The position numbers were made by a program, and so were the translations under genes. Under the pieces are notes generated by a model. It worked only from the letters and a program-made list of their open reading frames with translations. It was not told the origin of the DNA and did not search any database. This document shows positions 1 to 5,315 of a stretch of 5,401 nucleotides of DNA, piece after piece (within the stretch, counting starts at the first letter, position 1; each line of letters opens with the position of its first letter). This stretch comes from Flavobacteriales bacterium UBA7519. GTDB lineage: Bacteria; Bacteroidota; Bacteroidia; Flavobacteriales; Weeksellaceae. Where the stretch lies: NCBI GenBank assembly GCA_002476905.1, contig DLND01000153.1, positions 1-5,401 on the forward strand. Reading direction: 5' to 3'.

Positions 1-1
1 T

Positions 2-727
2 GTTCAGCAGCAGGTTTTTCAGTATGATCTGCCGGAAGATATTCCGTATGGGAATTCATTCAGTCTGACAGCTGGCTTACTATCGAGAAGCAAGGAAGTT
101 GTTCCCTACGCAGGAATTTCTGCTGCTTATGGAGATTTTACAAACGTCGGATATTTCAATATCAAAGCACAGTTTGGACGTTTTTTTAATGAGGGAAAAA
201 TTAATCGCGATGCATTTCGGGTAGATGGGACGTACTTTACCAATCTGATGGATTGGAAATTTGCCAAGGTTCGGCATTTTTTTTCACCGACGCTAGCGTT
301 GGGAAATCCAAGAAATAATTATTCTTACAGAGACCGGATTAATCTTTCTGCTCAAGATGAATTTCCAGTATATAACTATGATTACATTGGGACTAAGAAA
401 TTGGTTTTAAGATACCAGCTGCAGTTTTTCATCAATAAAACCTGGAAAAACTTCCACTTCAGTCCGTATATTACAACTGCCTTTGGATGGCTGGGAATGC
501 CGGAAGAAAAACTGTTGAAGACCAATGTTAACACAAAAATTGGGATTGGTGTACTAATCAATAATCCTTATCTGGTGTTTAATAGGATACAACTGTCATT
601 AATGTATTACCCAAAAGTTCCTTTTGATAATAGTTCTGCTTTTGATTTTAACAGCTACAGAAATAATATGATGCCAATGAATTCTTTTGCAGCAGAAGTT
701 CCTCATTTCGTCAATTTCGGAAATTGA
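2..727 (+). CDS. Outer-membrane beta-barrel protein, C-terminal part (partial, Omp85/surface-antigen-like)
   Basis: The frame is open from base 2 to the TGA at 725-727, giving the last 241 residues of a protein that starts before the window; the first Met codons inside it are not credible starts because the frame continues upstream with the same character. The sequence alternates aromatic and polar residues in strand-like blocks (LRYQLQFFI, FHFSPYITTAFGWLG, RIQLSLMYYP) separated by Asn/Gly/Pro turns, as in an outer-membrane barrel. The last 60 residues, with a GIGV-LINNPYLVFNRIQL segment followed by YYPKVP and a short tail ending in HFVNFGN, resemble the end of the Omp85/D15 surface-antigen barrel domain of Bacteroidota as I remember it. 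The N-terminal part that would settle the family (POTRA or other domains) is missing. The barrel call is fairly secure; the Omp85 placement is an inference. Confidence 0.6.
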   Translation, partial: VQQQVFQYDLPEDIPYGNSFSLTAGLLSRSKEVVPYAGISAAYGDFTNVGYFNIKAQFGRFFNEGKINRDAFRVDGTYFTNLMDWKFAKVRHFFSPTLALGNPRNNYSYRDRINLSAQDEFPVYNYDYIGTKKLVLRYQLQFFINKTWKNFHFSPYITTAFGWLGMPEEKLLKTNVNTKIGIGVLINNPYLVFNRIQLSLMYYPKVPFDNSSAFDFNSYRNNMMPMNSFAAEVPHFVNFGN

Positions 728-754
728 TTTTGTAATTAAGAAGTTTTATCTTTA
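724..754 (+). promoter_or_regulatory. Candidate weak promoter for the toxin-antitoxin module
   Basis: A TTG at 724-726 lies 20 bases before TATCTTTA at 747-754, which matches seven of eight positions of the Bacteroidota -7 element TAnnTTTG. It would start transcription a few bases before the antitoxin ATG at 771, leaving a very short leader. It overlaps the stop region of the preceding gene. In AT-rich DNA such matches arise by chance, so this is only a candidate. Confidence 0.25.
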
Positions 755-770
755 CTGAAATTTTTGAGTG

Positions 771-1085
771 ATGGAAAACATTAATGATATTAAAATAAAA
801 CTGATTCAGAAAATCTGTGAATCCGATAATTATTATTTGTTATCCGCTTTCCTCAAGAATTTTGAATCAAAATCTCCCAATATCGTCGCAGAATCTCCAT
901 CTATCTACGAATCTGAAAAACCAATGACTGAAGAAGAAGTTGAAGCCTATTTTAAAGAAGAAGAAATAAAATTGCCTGCTGAAATTTTAGAAATTCTAAA
1001 CATTAGCGAAGAGCAAATTAACAATGGGCAGACTTTTACCAATGAAGAAGTAAATGCATATTTTGAAGAATGGCTAAAAGATTAA
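771..1085 (+). CDS. Probable type II antitoxin, acidic, with a duplicated motif
   Basis: A 104-residue strongly acidic protein placed directly before, and overlapping by 16 bp, a RelE/ParE-type toxin gene; this order and overlap are typical of type II antitoxins. I start it at ATG 771; a GTG at 768 in frame would add one residue and cannot be excluded. The N-terminal third (residues 1-32) is predicted helical (DIKIKLIQKICESDN, LLSAFLKNF), as in small Bacteroidota antitoxins paired with ParE-like toxins. A Ser/Pro-rich linker (33-51) follows, then an acidic C-terminal half expected to wrap the toxin. That half holds one motif twice: MTEEEVEAYFKE (52-63) and FTNEEVNAYFEE (89-100), 8 of 12 identical. 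The second copy, followed by WLKD, looks like the usual C-terminal end of such antitoxins; the first seems extra. No clear DNA-binding fold can be assigned by eye, so autoregulation is assumed from the family, not seen. Confidence 0.7.
   Translation: MENINDIKIKLIQKICESDNYYLLSAFLKNFESKSPNIVAESPSIYESEKPMTEEEVEAYFKEEEIKLPAEILEILNISEEQINNGQTFTNEEVNAYFEEWLKD
924..1070 (+). repeat. Internal duplication in the antitoxin gene (36-nt units at 924-959 and 1035-1070)
   Basis: The DNA coding for antitoxin residues 52-63 and 89-100 aligns without gaps over 36 bases with 26 identities by hand count, and the encoded motif T-x-E-E-V-x-A-Y-F-x-E is shared. The units start 111 bases apart. The second unit runs up to the first base of the toxin start codon at 1070. 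This points to an old intragenic duplication of a short linear motif rather than a recent one, since several third positions differ. Confidence 0.6.
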
Positions 1086-1381
1086 TTTGGTCGCCTGTTG
1101 CGAGGGAAATCCGAAAAGAGATTTTGCAATATTGGATACTCAGAAATAAATCCAAACGCTATTCACAAAAACTGAATATTTTGTTTGAAAATTCCGCTCA
1201 ACAAATTGCAGATTTTCCTCATTCGGGTATTTCTATTTCGGGCAATGTTTATCGTGGAAAACTCATTAAAGATTATTATATTCTCTATAAAATAAAAGAT
1301 GATTCTGTTGAAATTCTTTTTATTTGGGATACAAGAAAAGACCCCGCTGACTTATTAAAATTAGTAATGAATTTCAAGTAA
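1070..1381 (+). CDS. RelE/ParE-family toxin
   Basis: A 103-residue basic protein. Members of this family are either ribosome-dependent mRNA endonucleases (RelE branch) or gyrase inhibitors (ParE branch). The sequence shows the expected order: beta-1 with LIWSPVA (5-11), a helical hairpin (12-49, rich in Lys/Arg, with REIRKEILQYW and SQKLNILFENSAQQIADFP), then the beta-sheet with VYRGKLIKDYYILYKI (60-75) and VEILFIWDTRKDPADL (80-95). The WDTR-x-(D/N)P ending is characteristic of Bacteroidota ParE/RelE-like toxins. R62 and R89 are candidate functional residues; the Glu/His/Lys set of a typical RelE nuclease is not evident, so I favour the ParE-like side but cannot decide the target. The ATG at 1070 overlaps the antitoxin's last 16 bp, which implies coupled translation. 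The stop TAA is immediately followed by the recF ATG. The gene is intact. Confidence 0.85.
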   Translation: MAKRLIWSPVAREIRKEILQYWILRNKSKRYSQKLNILFENSAQQIADFPHSGISISGNVYRGKLIKDYYILYKIKDDSVEILFIWDTRKDPADLLKLVMNFK

Positions 1382-2461
1382 ATGATTATCAACAAACTTT
1401 CGATCATCAATTTCAAAAGCCACTCGGAAAAAGCTTTCCTATTTTCTCCGCAAATCAACTGTTTTGTGGGAAATAACGGCGTGGGGAAGACCAATGTTCT
1501 GGATGCACTTCATTATCTTTCTGTTGGAAAAAGTTTTTTGGGAAATTCCGACCTCAATAATATTAAATCAAATGAAGATTTCTTTGTCATCGAATCCGAA
1601 ATCCAGAATGAGGAAAAGGAAGATCTGATTAAGATTCTGATGCCAAAAGAATCAAAAAAAGTCATTAAGAAAAATGATAAAAGCTACGACAGATTGGCTG
1701 ATCATATTGGTTATCTCCCAAGTGTGATGATCTCGCCTTACGATTCCAATTTAATTTCTGATTCTGGAGAAAGCCGAAGAAAATTTCTGGATGCGATGAT
1801 CTCTCAGACCGATTCCTCTTATCTTTTTGATTTGATTCAGTATCAGAAAACCATTCAGCAGAGAAATGCTTTATTAAAATATTTTGCGAAGAACAGAACG
1901 TTTGATAAAGATTCTCTGGAGATTTATGATGACCCGATTTCAAATTTTGGAACAAGGATTTTCGAGAAAAGAAAAGAGTTTGTAGAAAAACTTAATCCAA
2001 TTGTTCAGCATTTCTACGAAATCATTTCTGGTGGAAAAGAAATCGTGAATGTCATTTATGAATCTCATCTTTTTGATAATAATTTCAAAGAACTTTTATC
2101 GATTTCAATTGACAAAGACAGAGCTTTGACCTACACCTCAAAAGGAACACACAAAGATGATTTGTTATTTGAAATGAATGGGAATTCTATCAAAAAAATC
2201 GGTTCTCAAGGTCAACAGAAATCATTTTTAATTTCATTAAAGTTGGCTCAAATCAACCGAATCAAAGAACTCACAGGAAAGTCTCCAATTCTTCTTCTGG
2301 ACGATATTTTTGATAAGTTAGATGACACTAGAGTTTCTCAATTGATAGAATTGGTGAATAAAGAAAGTTTCGGACAGATCTTTATAACGGATACACATAA
2401 AGAACGGACAGAAAACGTAGTCCGACGAATCAACGAGGAAAGTAAGATTTTTGAGATTTAA
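1382..2461 (+). CDS. recF: DNA replication and repair protein RecF
   Basis: A 359-residue SMC/ABC-type ATPase that acts in the RecFOR pathway: it binds DNA at single-strand/double-strand junctions and, with RecO and RecR, helps load RecA at gaps and stalled forks. Visible motifs are the N-terminal INFKSHSEK (9-17), Walker A GNNGVGKT (30-37), the ABC signature SQGQQKS (275-281) preceded by a conserved GTHKDDL segment, Walker B ILLLDDIFD (303-311), the D-loop KLD (312-314) and the H-loop TDTH (336-339). The length is normal for RecF and no motif is damaged. The ATG at 1382 abuts the toxin stop (TAAATG, zero gap), and I see no separate promoter in the toxin's 3' end, so cotranscription and reinitiation from the upstream genes are likely. 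In related genomes recF often sits in another neighbourhood; the module just upstream may be an insertion. Confidence 0.97.
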   Translation: MIINKLSIINFKSHSEKAFLFSPQINCFVGNNGVGKTNVLDALHYLSVGKSFLGNSDLNNIKSNEDFFVIESEIQNEEKEDLIKILMPKESKKVIKKNDKSYDRLADHIGYLPSVMISPYDSNLISDSGESRRKFLDAMISQTDSSYLFDLIQYQKTIQQRNALLKYFAKNRTFDKDSLEIYDDPISNFGTRIFEKRKEFVEKLNPIVQHFYEIISGGKEIVNVIYESHLFDNNFKELLSISIDKDRALTYTSKGTHKDDLLFEMNGNSIKKIGSQGQQKSFLISLKLAQINRIKELTGKSPILLLDDIFDKLDDTRVSQLIELVNKESFGQIFITDTHKERTENVVRRINEESKIFEI

Positions 2462-2472
2462 AAAAAACTCGA

Positions 2473-2607
2473 AAAAAAGATAAATCCTCAACCTAGCCCT
2501 GATGGGAACGGCATCCTTTTTTGTTATTGAGATTGTTATAATGTTCTACGGATTGCTTCACGTCCTTCGCAATGACAAAAAAGATATAGTGGACAGCAGG
2601 TTGGGAT
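2473..2607 (-). terminator. Probable terminator for cdd
   Basis: Read on the - strand, the outer stem of the intergenic element (2598-2607 pairing with 2484-2494) is followed by a T-rich tract, TTTATCTTTTTTTC, ending near 2472, and a second T7 run close behind. This is an acceptable Rho-independent layout for transcripts coming from cdd, though the loop is long. On the + strand no T tract follows the stem, so it would not be a standard terminator for recF. Confidence 0.4.
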
Positions 2608-2629
2608 GTTCTACCGAAGCTACCAACTT
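2484..2629. repeat. Structured intergenic repeat-like element between recF and cdd
   Basis: The gap between the convergent recF and cdd genes can fold into a long nested hairpin. The outer stem pairs ATCC-CAACCT (2484-2487 and 2489-2494, one bulged T at 2488) with AGGTTGGGAT (2598-2607). The inner stem pairs CTTTTTTGTTATTG (2516-2529) with CAATGACAAAAAAG (2570-2583), 14 pairs with a single G-T. A 7-pair alternative stem joins AGGTTGG (2598-2604) to CCAACTT (2623-2629) and excludes the outer stem. The left end (CCTAGCCCTGAT, 2492-2503) followed by a CATCC-T6 run, and the GACAGCAGG on the right, resemble an intergenic repeat I recall from many flavobacterial genomes; the copy number here cannot be tested. 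No protein is likely: the only + strand frame across it lacks coding character and runs into cdd. Confidence 0.6.
2552..2573. repeat. Small hairpin nested in the intergenic element (ATTGC/GCAAT)
   Basis: ATTGC at 2552-2556 pairs with GCAAT at 2569-2573 around a 12-base loop. With its flanks, GGATTGCTTC on the left and CCTTCGCAATGAC on the right, it resembles a small palindromic repeat (GTCATTGCGA...GAAGCAATC) that I recall as scattered through many bacterial genomes. It competes with the 14-pair inner stem for bases 2570-2573. The resemblance is from memory only. Confidence 0.45.
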
Positions 2630-2644
2630 GTTGCTCCTAAAAAA

Positions 2645-3124
2645 TTATAAAAAACTACCGTCAAATGAGAATGGTAACAAGTCTCGGATAGATTTTGTTT
2701 TGATGATTTCTCCGTTTGGTGCGGCAAAATAGATTTCGATTTGTTCTTTTTGCTTAGCTTCATATTCCAAAAGAGATTGTCTGCAACCGCCACAAGGTGG
2801 AATTGGAACTGAACTTAAAGCGTCTTCTGGTCCGCCAATCACGAATAGTTTTTTGATTTTTACATCTGGATAATTCGCCGAAGTCCAAAAAATCGTCGTT
2901 CTCTCAGCACACAAACCGGAAGGATATGCGGCGTTTTCCTGGTTACTTCCTGTGATTATTTCGCCGTTTTCCAAAAGAAGCGCGCAACCAACAAAAAAAT
3001 GGGAGTAGGGCGCGTAAGCTTGTTCCCGGATAGTTTTAGCTTTATCAAAAAGTGTTTTTTCTATATCGTTGAGTTCATCGTAACTCGGGATAACTTCAAA
3101 GTTGATTTTTATCTCTTTTTCCAT
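2645..3124 (-). CDS. cdd: Cytidine deaminase
   Basis: A 159-residue cytoplasmic zinc enzyme of pyrimidine salvage that converts cytidine and deoxycytidine to uridine and deoxyuridine. The fold's landmarks are present: YAPYSHFFVGCALL (37-50), the substrate-binding G-S-N-Q-E-N (59-64), the catalytic CAE (C72-A73-E74, E74 being the proton shuttle), and PCGGCRQ (110-116). Zinc ligands are C72, C111 and C114, the pattern of the homotetrameric Cys3 class. The length is slightly above that of the B. subtilis-type enzyme because of about 20 extra N-terminal residues, which I recall as usual in Bacteroidota. The start at ATG 3124 is the natural one: the N-terminus MEKEIKINFEVIPSYDEL is coherent and no in-frame alternative looks better. 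The gene is convergent with recF and divergent from the DUF922 gene; no functional link to either is evident. Confidence 0.96.
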   Translation of the reverse strand: MEKEIKINFEVIPSYDELNDIEKTLFDKAKTIREQAYAPYSHFFVGCALLLENGEIITGSNQENAAYPSGLCAERTTIFWTSANYPDVKIKKLFVIGGPEDALSSVPIPPCGGCRQSLLEYEAKQKEQIEIYFAAPNGEIIKTKSIRDLLPFSFDGSFL

Positions 3125-3199
3125 TTTTTAAAATGAGGGAGGTAAAAATACATTTTTTGTGGAAATAAATTAACATTAATTGAAAAAAAACATCTAACA

Positions 3200-3718
3200 A
3201 TGATGTTACGACTATTTTCAATGTTGGTTTTTTTCTGTTTTGCGACTCTGGTATCTGCTCAGGAAAAATTGGCGTGGAATGAAAACAGGCAATTAGCCTG
3301 GGACGTTTTTCAGTCAAAAGATATTGCGATATCTTCCAAAGCAGCGGCTACAACTTCTTACTTGCTAAACAGTTCAACCAAAAAATTTACTGCGAGACAA
3401 GTCAAAATAGAAGCCTTTTTTGTGCCTTCAAAATCCTGGGCGCATAGAGATCATAAAACGGATTTTGTACTGATGCACGAGCAAAGTCATTTTGATATAG
3501 CCGAATTATTTGCCAGAAGGTTCCGGAAGTTAATCAGTGATAAAACAATGGATGCTAAAATGCTGCATAATTACTATGCCCGGATTTATGATGATTACAA
3601 GGTTTATCAGCAGGATTATGAAAACGTTACCAGCCACGGAAGAATCCACGAAAAACAACTGGAATATACTGCGAAAATCAACGATGAAATAAAGAAATTG
3701 TCAGACTTTAAAATCTAA
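3200..3718 (+). CDS. Secreted DUF922-family protein, putative zinc-dependent protease
   Basis: A 172-residue protein of the DUF922 family, which has been described as predicted secreted Zn-dependent proteases; no substrate is known to me. The start is ATG 3200 or the adjacent ATG 3203. Residues 1-20 form a signal peptide (hydrophobic SMLVFFCFATLVSA, cleavage expected after SA, before QEKLAW), so the mature protein acts in the periplasm or outside. The mature part begins with the family's LAWDVFQ segment (32-38), has VEAFFVPSKSW-like strand sequence (69-80), and then the zincin motif HEQSH at 93-97 in LMHEQSHFDIAELFARRF. H93 and H97 would bind zinc with E94 as the base; E102 is a possible third ligand. 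A second conserved-looking patch is SHGRIHEKQLEY (145-156). It is divergent from cdd across 75 bp and its 3' end overlaps that of arfB by 11 bp. Confidence 0.85.
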   Translation: MMLRLFSMLVFFCFATLVSAQEKLAWNENRQLAWDVFQSKDIAISSKAAATTSYLLNSSTKKFTARQVKIEAFFVPSKSWAHRDHKTDFVLMHEQSHFDIAELFARRFRKLISDKTMDAKMLHNYYARIYDDYKVYQQDYENVTSHGRIHEKQLEYTAKINDEIKKLSDFKI

Positions 3719-4100
3719 ATTTTCTGTTTTCTTTTTTCTCGGATAATTTCTTTTTATTGTCAATCCTTTTCTGGATCTGGCCTTTCGATGGTTTTGTAGC
3801 CAAACGTTTTTTTGGAACAAACAAAGCTTTCTCTACCAAATCCAGCATTTTTTCGGTTACGATTTTTTTATTCTGAACCTGCGTTCTGCTTTCCGACGAG
3901 GTCATCTGGAGCAGTCCTTCGGAATTGATTCTGTTTTTGAGTTTTTCTGAGATTCGAAGTTTTTCATCAAAAGAGAAGAATTGACTTTCCATTACGTTCC
4001 ACATAGCTGTCACAGCTGTTTCTACCTTATTCACATTTTGTCCGCCAGCTCCGGAAGAGCGGGAAGTTTTGTAGCTGATTTCAGTAGAAAAATCTTTCAT
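3708..4100 (-). CDS. arfB: Alternative ribosome-rescue factor ArfB (YaeJ/ICT1-type peptidyl-tRNA hydrolase)
   Basis: A 130-residue protein with a class I release-factor catalytic domain but no codon-reading domain; it releases nascent chains from ribosomes stalled without a stop codon. The GGQ motif (G19-G20-Q21) sits in SRSSGAGGQNVNKVETAV (13-30), with the glutamine that positions water for peptidyl-tRNA hydrolysis. The domain continues with LLQMTSSESRTQVQNK (63-78). The C-terminal tail from about residue 96 (PKKRLATKPSKGQIQKRIDNKKK to the end) is highly basic, as needed to insert into the empty mRNA channel; this tail separates ArfB from full release factors. The length matches ArfB. The ATG at 4100 is one base after the menE stop (4102), so the two are surely cotranscribed and probably translationally coupled. 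The last 11 bp overlap the convergent DUF922 gene. Confidence 0.94.
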   Translation of the reverse strand: MKDFSTEISYKTSRSSGAGGQNVNKVETAVTAMWNVMESQFFSFDEKLRISEKLKNRINSEGLLQMTSSESRTQVQNKKIVTEKMLDLVEKALFVPKKRLATKPSKGQIQKRIDNKKKLSEKKENRKFRF

Positions 4101-4101
4101 T

Positions 4102-5130
4102 TTAGTTAGTAATCATTTTTTTCAATTCAAGACGATTCACTTTTCCGTTGGGCGTTCTTGGGATTTGTTCTACAAAAATAATCTCTTTTGGTTTATGAAA
4201 CGATTTTTCAAATTTTAGATTATCAATTTTAGATTTTAAATGTTCGTTATTTTCTCCTTCGATTATGAGGATTAATTTTTGTCCTAATTTTTCATCTTCA
4301 ATTCCAAGAAATACAACTTCATTCGGAATTTCTTTCTTAACGAGTTTTTCTAACTCTTCAGGAAAGATCTTTGCGCCTCCAGAATTAATCACATTATCAA
4401 TCCGTCCTAAAAATCGAAATTGCTTATTATCATTAATTTCAACTAAGTCATTGGTCTGTAAAATCTCTGCATTCAGTTTTGGAGCAAATATTTTCAAACA
4501 ACCTCTTTCATCCAAAGCAATATCAACGCCATCAAAAACCGTAAACCAATCTTCCTGATTTGGGAAAACCTGTTTCAAAGCGATGTGGGAAAGCGTCTCG
4601 CTCATTCCATAAGTTTCAAAAATTTTAGTTTGAGAGTTTGAGAATTTGAGGGTTTGAGAGATTTTTTGTTTTAAAGTTTCCGAAACAGCTGCGCCGCCAA
4701 TAATTAAGTTTTTAATTAAATTAATTTTATCCAAAGAATTTTCAACTTGTAAGGGCGTCATCGCACAAAAATCAATTTCTTCATTTATATTTTCTAATGG
4801 GTTGAGAGAAGTTGGAGCGATTTTCAGGTTTAATTTTCTCAAAATACTTCTTACGACCATCATTTTTCCCGAGATATATTCAGTCGGAAGACAGAGTAGA
4901 GCCAAATTTCCTTCTTTCAATCCTAAAAAATCACAAGTCATCTCTGCTGAGTTCAACATTTTGGATTTTTCTACGTCAAAAATTTTCGGAATTCCTGTAG
5001 AACCAGAACTCTGGATTTTCACCGTTTTTGACTCCGAAAACCATTCTTTTATGAAGTCTAAAACTTTGGTTTCAAATTCGTTAGATGAGGTTTGGTTGAT
5101 TGGCGATGCTTTGGAAAGGTCGATTAACAT
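4102..5130 (-). CDS. menE: O-succinylbenzoate-CoA ligase MenE (short Bacteroidota type)
   Basis: A 342-residue AMP-forming acyl-CoA synthetase that activates o-succinylbenzoate to its CoA thioester in menaquinone synthesis. ANL-superfamily motifs are in order: the P-loop SSGSTGIPK (41-49), PTEYISGKMM (82-91), the TPLQ segment (125-128), GGAAVS (145-150), ETYGMSETLSHIA (172-184), the hinge GRIDNVINSGGAKIFPEELE (242-261), and PRTPNGK (324-330) with K330 as the adenylation lysine. It is about 100 residues shorter than the E. coli or Bacillus enzymes, mainly at the N-terminus before the P-loop, which is usual for Bacteroidota MenE. The substrate call rests on this short architecture and the GMSETLSHIA motif, not on visible men neighbours; other men genes are not in the window. 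Residues 158-168 are coded by four 8-bp tandem repeats. The start ATG 5130 gives a sensible N-terminus. Confidence 0.88.
   Translation of the reverse strand: MLIDLSKASPINQTSSNEFETKVLDFIKEWFSESKTVKIQSSGSTGIPKIFDVEKSKMLNSAEMTCDFLGLKEGNLALLCLPTEYISGKMMVVRSILRKLNLKIAPTSLNPLENINEEIDFCAMTPLQVENSLDKINLIKNLIIGGAAVSETLKQKISQTLKFSNSQTKIFETYGMSETLSHIALKQVFPNQEDWFTVFDGVDIALDERGCLKIFAPKLNAEILQTNDLVEINDNKQFRFLGRIDNVINSGGAKIFPEELEKLVKKEIPNEVVFLGIEDEKLGQKLILIIEGENNEHLKSKIDNLKFEKSFHKPKEIIFVEQIPRTPNGKVNRLELKKMITN
4211..4235. repeat. Perfect 11-bp direct repeat inside menE
   Basis: AATTTTAGATT occurs at 4211-4221 and again at 4225-4235, a 14-base period, and codes for part of the Lys-rich segment KSKIDNLKF (residues 299-307) of MenE. 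The segment is a variable surface stretch between hinge and catalytic lysine. It may be a simple AT-rich coincidence or a trace of slippage. Confidence 0.5.
4628..4659. repeat. Four tandem 8-bp repeats inside the menE coding region
   Basis: On the + strand four octamers run head to tail: GTTTGAGA, GTTTGAGA, ATTTGAGG, GTTTGAGA. On the coding strand the unit is TCTCAAAC. They encode MenE residues 158-168 (SQTLKFSNSQT), in a linker just before the conserved ETYGMSET motif. Because eight is not a multiple of three, gain or loss of one unit would shift the frame. Similar CTCAAA-type octamer runs are, as I remember, frequent between genes in Chryseobacterium-like genomes; here one lies in a gene. 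Confidence 0.85.
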
Positions 5131-5183
5131 TGAGATTTGTGAAAAATTATTTTATAAAATTATTCATTTTTTTTCATAAAAAG

Positions 5184-5214
5184 TTTGCAAGTTCAAAAAA
5201 AAGCTATAAATTTG
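5184..5214 (+). promoter_or_regulatory. Bacteroidota-type promoter of tRNA-Gln
   Basis: TTTG at 5184-5187 is followed after exactly 19 bases by TAAATTTG at 5207-5214, a full match to the Bacteroidota primary-sigma consensus TTTG / TAnnTTTG. Transcription would begin about 6-8 bases further, around 5220, a short leader before the tRNA at 5232. It is the clearest promoter in the window. Confidence 0.85.
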
Positions 5215-5231
5215 CATCACAATAAAACGAC

Positions 5232-5302
5232 AGACCCATGGTGTAACGGTAGCACTTCGGTTTTTGGTACCGCCTGTCGGGGTTCGAATCCCTGTGGGTC
5301 TA
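5232..5302 (+). tRNA. tRNA-Gln (anticodon UUG)
   Basis: A full 71-nt cloverleaf. Acceptor stem AGACCCA (5232-5238) pairs with TGGGTCT (5295-5301); discriminator A at 5302. D-arm GTGT (5241-5244) with GCAC (5252-5255) and loop AACGGTA containing the GG pair. Anticodon loop TTTTGGT (5262-5268) with anticodon TTG at 5264-5266, reading CAA and, by wobble, CAG. T-arm CGGGG/CCCTG (5278-5282, 5290-5294) around TTCGAAT. The 3' CCA is not encoded (CTT follows), so it must be added by the CCA-adding enzyme. The outermost anticodon-stem position is a T5257/C5273 mismatch. Confidence 0.96.
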
Positions 5303-5315
5303 CTTATTAGTAATT

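Noticed and set aside
80..277. A - strand frame opposite the barrel gene
   Set aside because: It is antisense to a continuous coding frame with clear beta-barrel character.
1285..1494. A - strand frame spanning the toxin-recF junction
   Set aside because: It is antisense to the well-supported toxin and to the RecF Walker A region.
1665..1955. A - strand frame inside recF
   Set aside because: It is a shadow of recF; the translation is low-complexity and without family character.
2502..2732. A 76-codon + strand frame in the recF-cdd gap
   Set aside because: It lies on the structured repeat element, its composition follows the palindromes, and it runs antisense into the 3' end of cdd.
3134..3143. 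GGGAGGTAA on the + strand resembling a ribosome-binding site
   Set aside because: No start codon follows at a suitable distance, and this lineage rarely uses such sites.
3156..3182. TTTG and TAATTG as a promoter for the DUF922 gene
   Set aside because: The spacer is 17 bases and the -7 match is poor; no better than chance in AT-rich DNA.
3096..3317. A - strand frame covering the cdd-DUF922 gap
   Set aside because: It overlaps the cdd start and the signal peptide of the DUF922 gene, both better supported.
4802..5179. + strand frames opposite menE, here and at 4265-4558
   Set aside because: They are antisense to conserved ANL-family motifs of menE and have no recognisable features.
5131..5200. 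A promoter for menE in the menE-tRNA gap
   Set aside because: TAATTTT-like elements exist on the - strand but none has a TTTG at the right distance.
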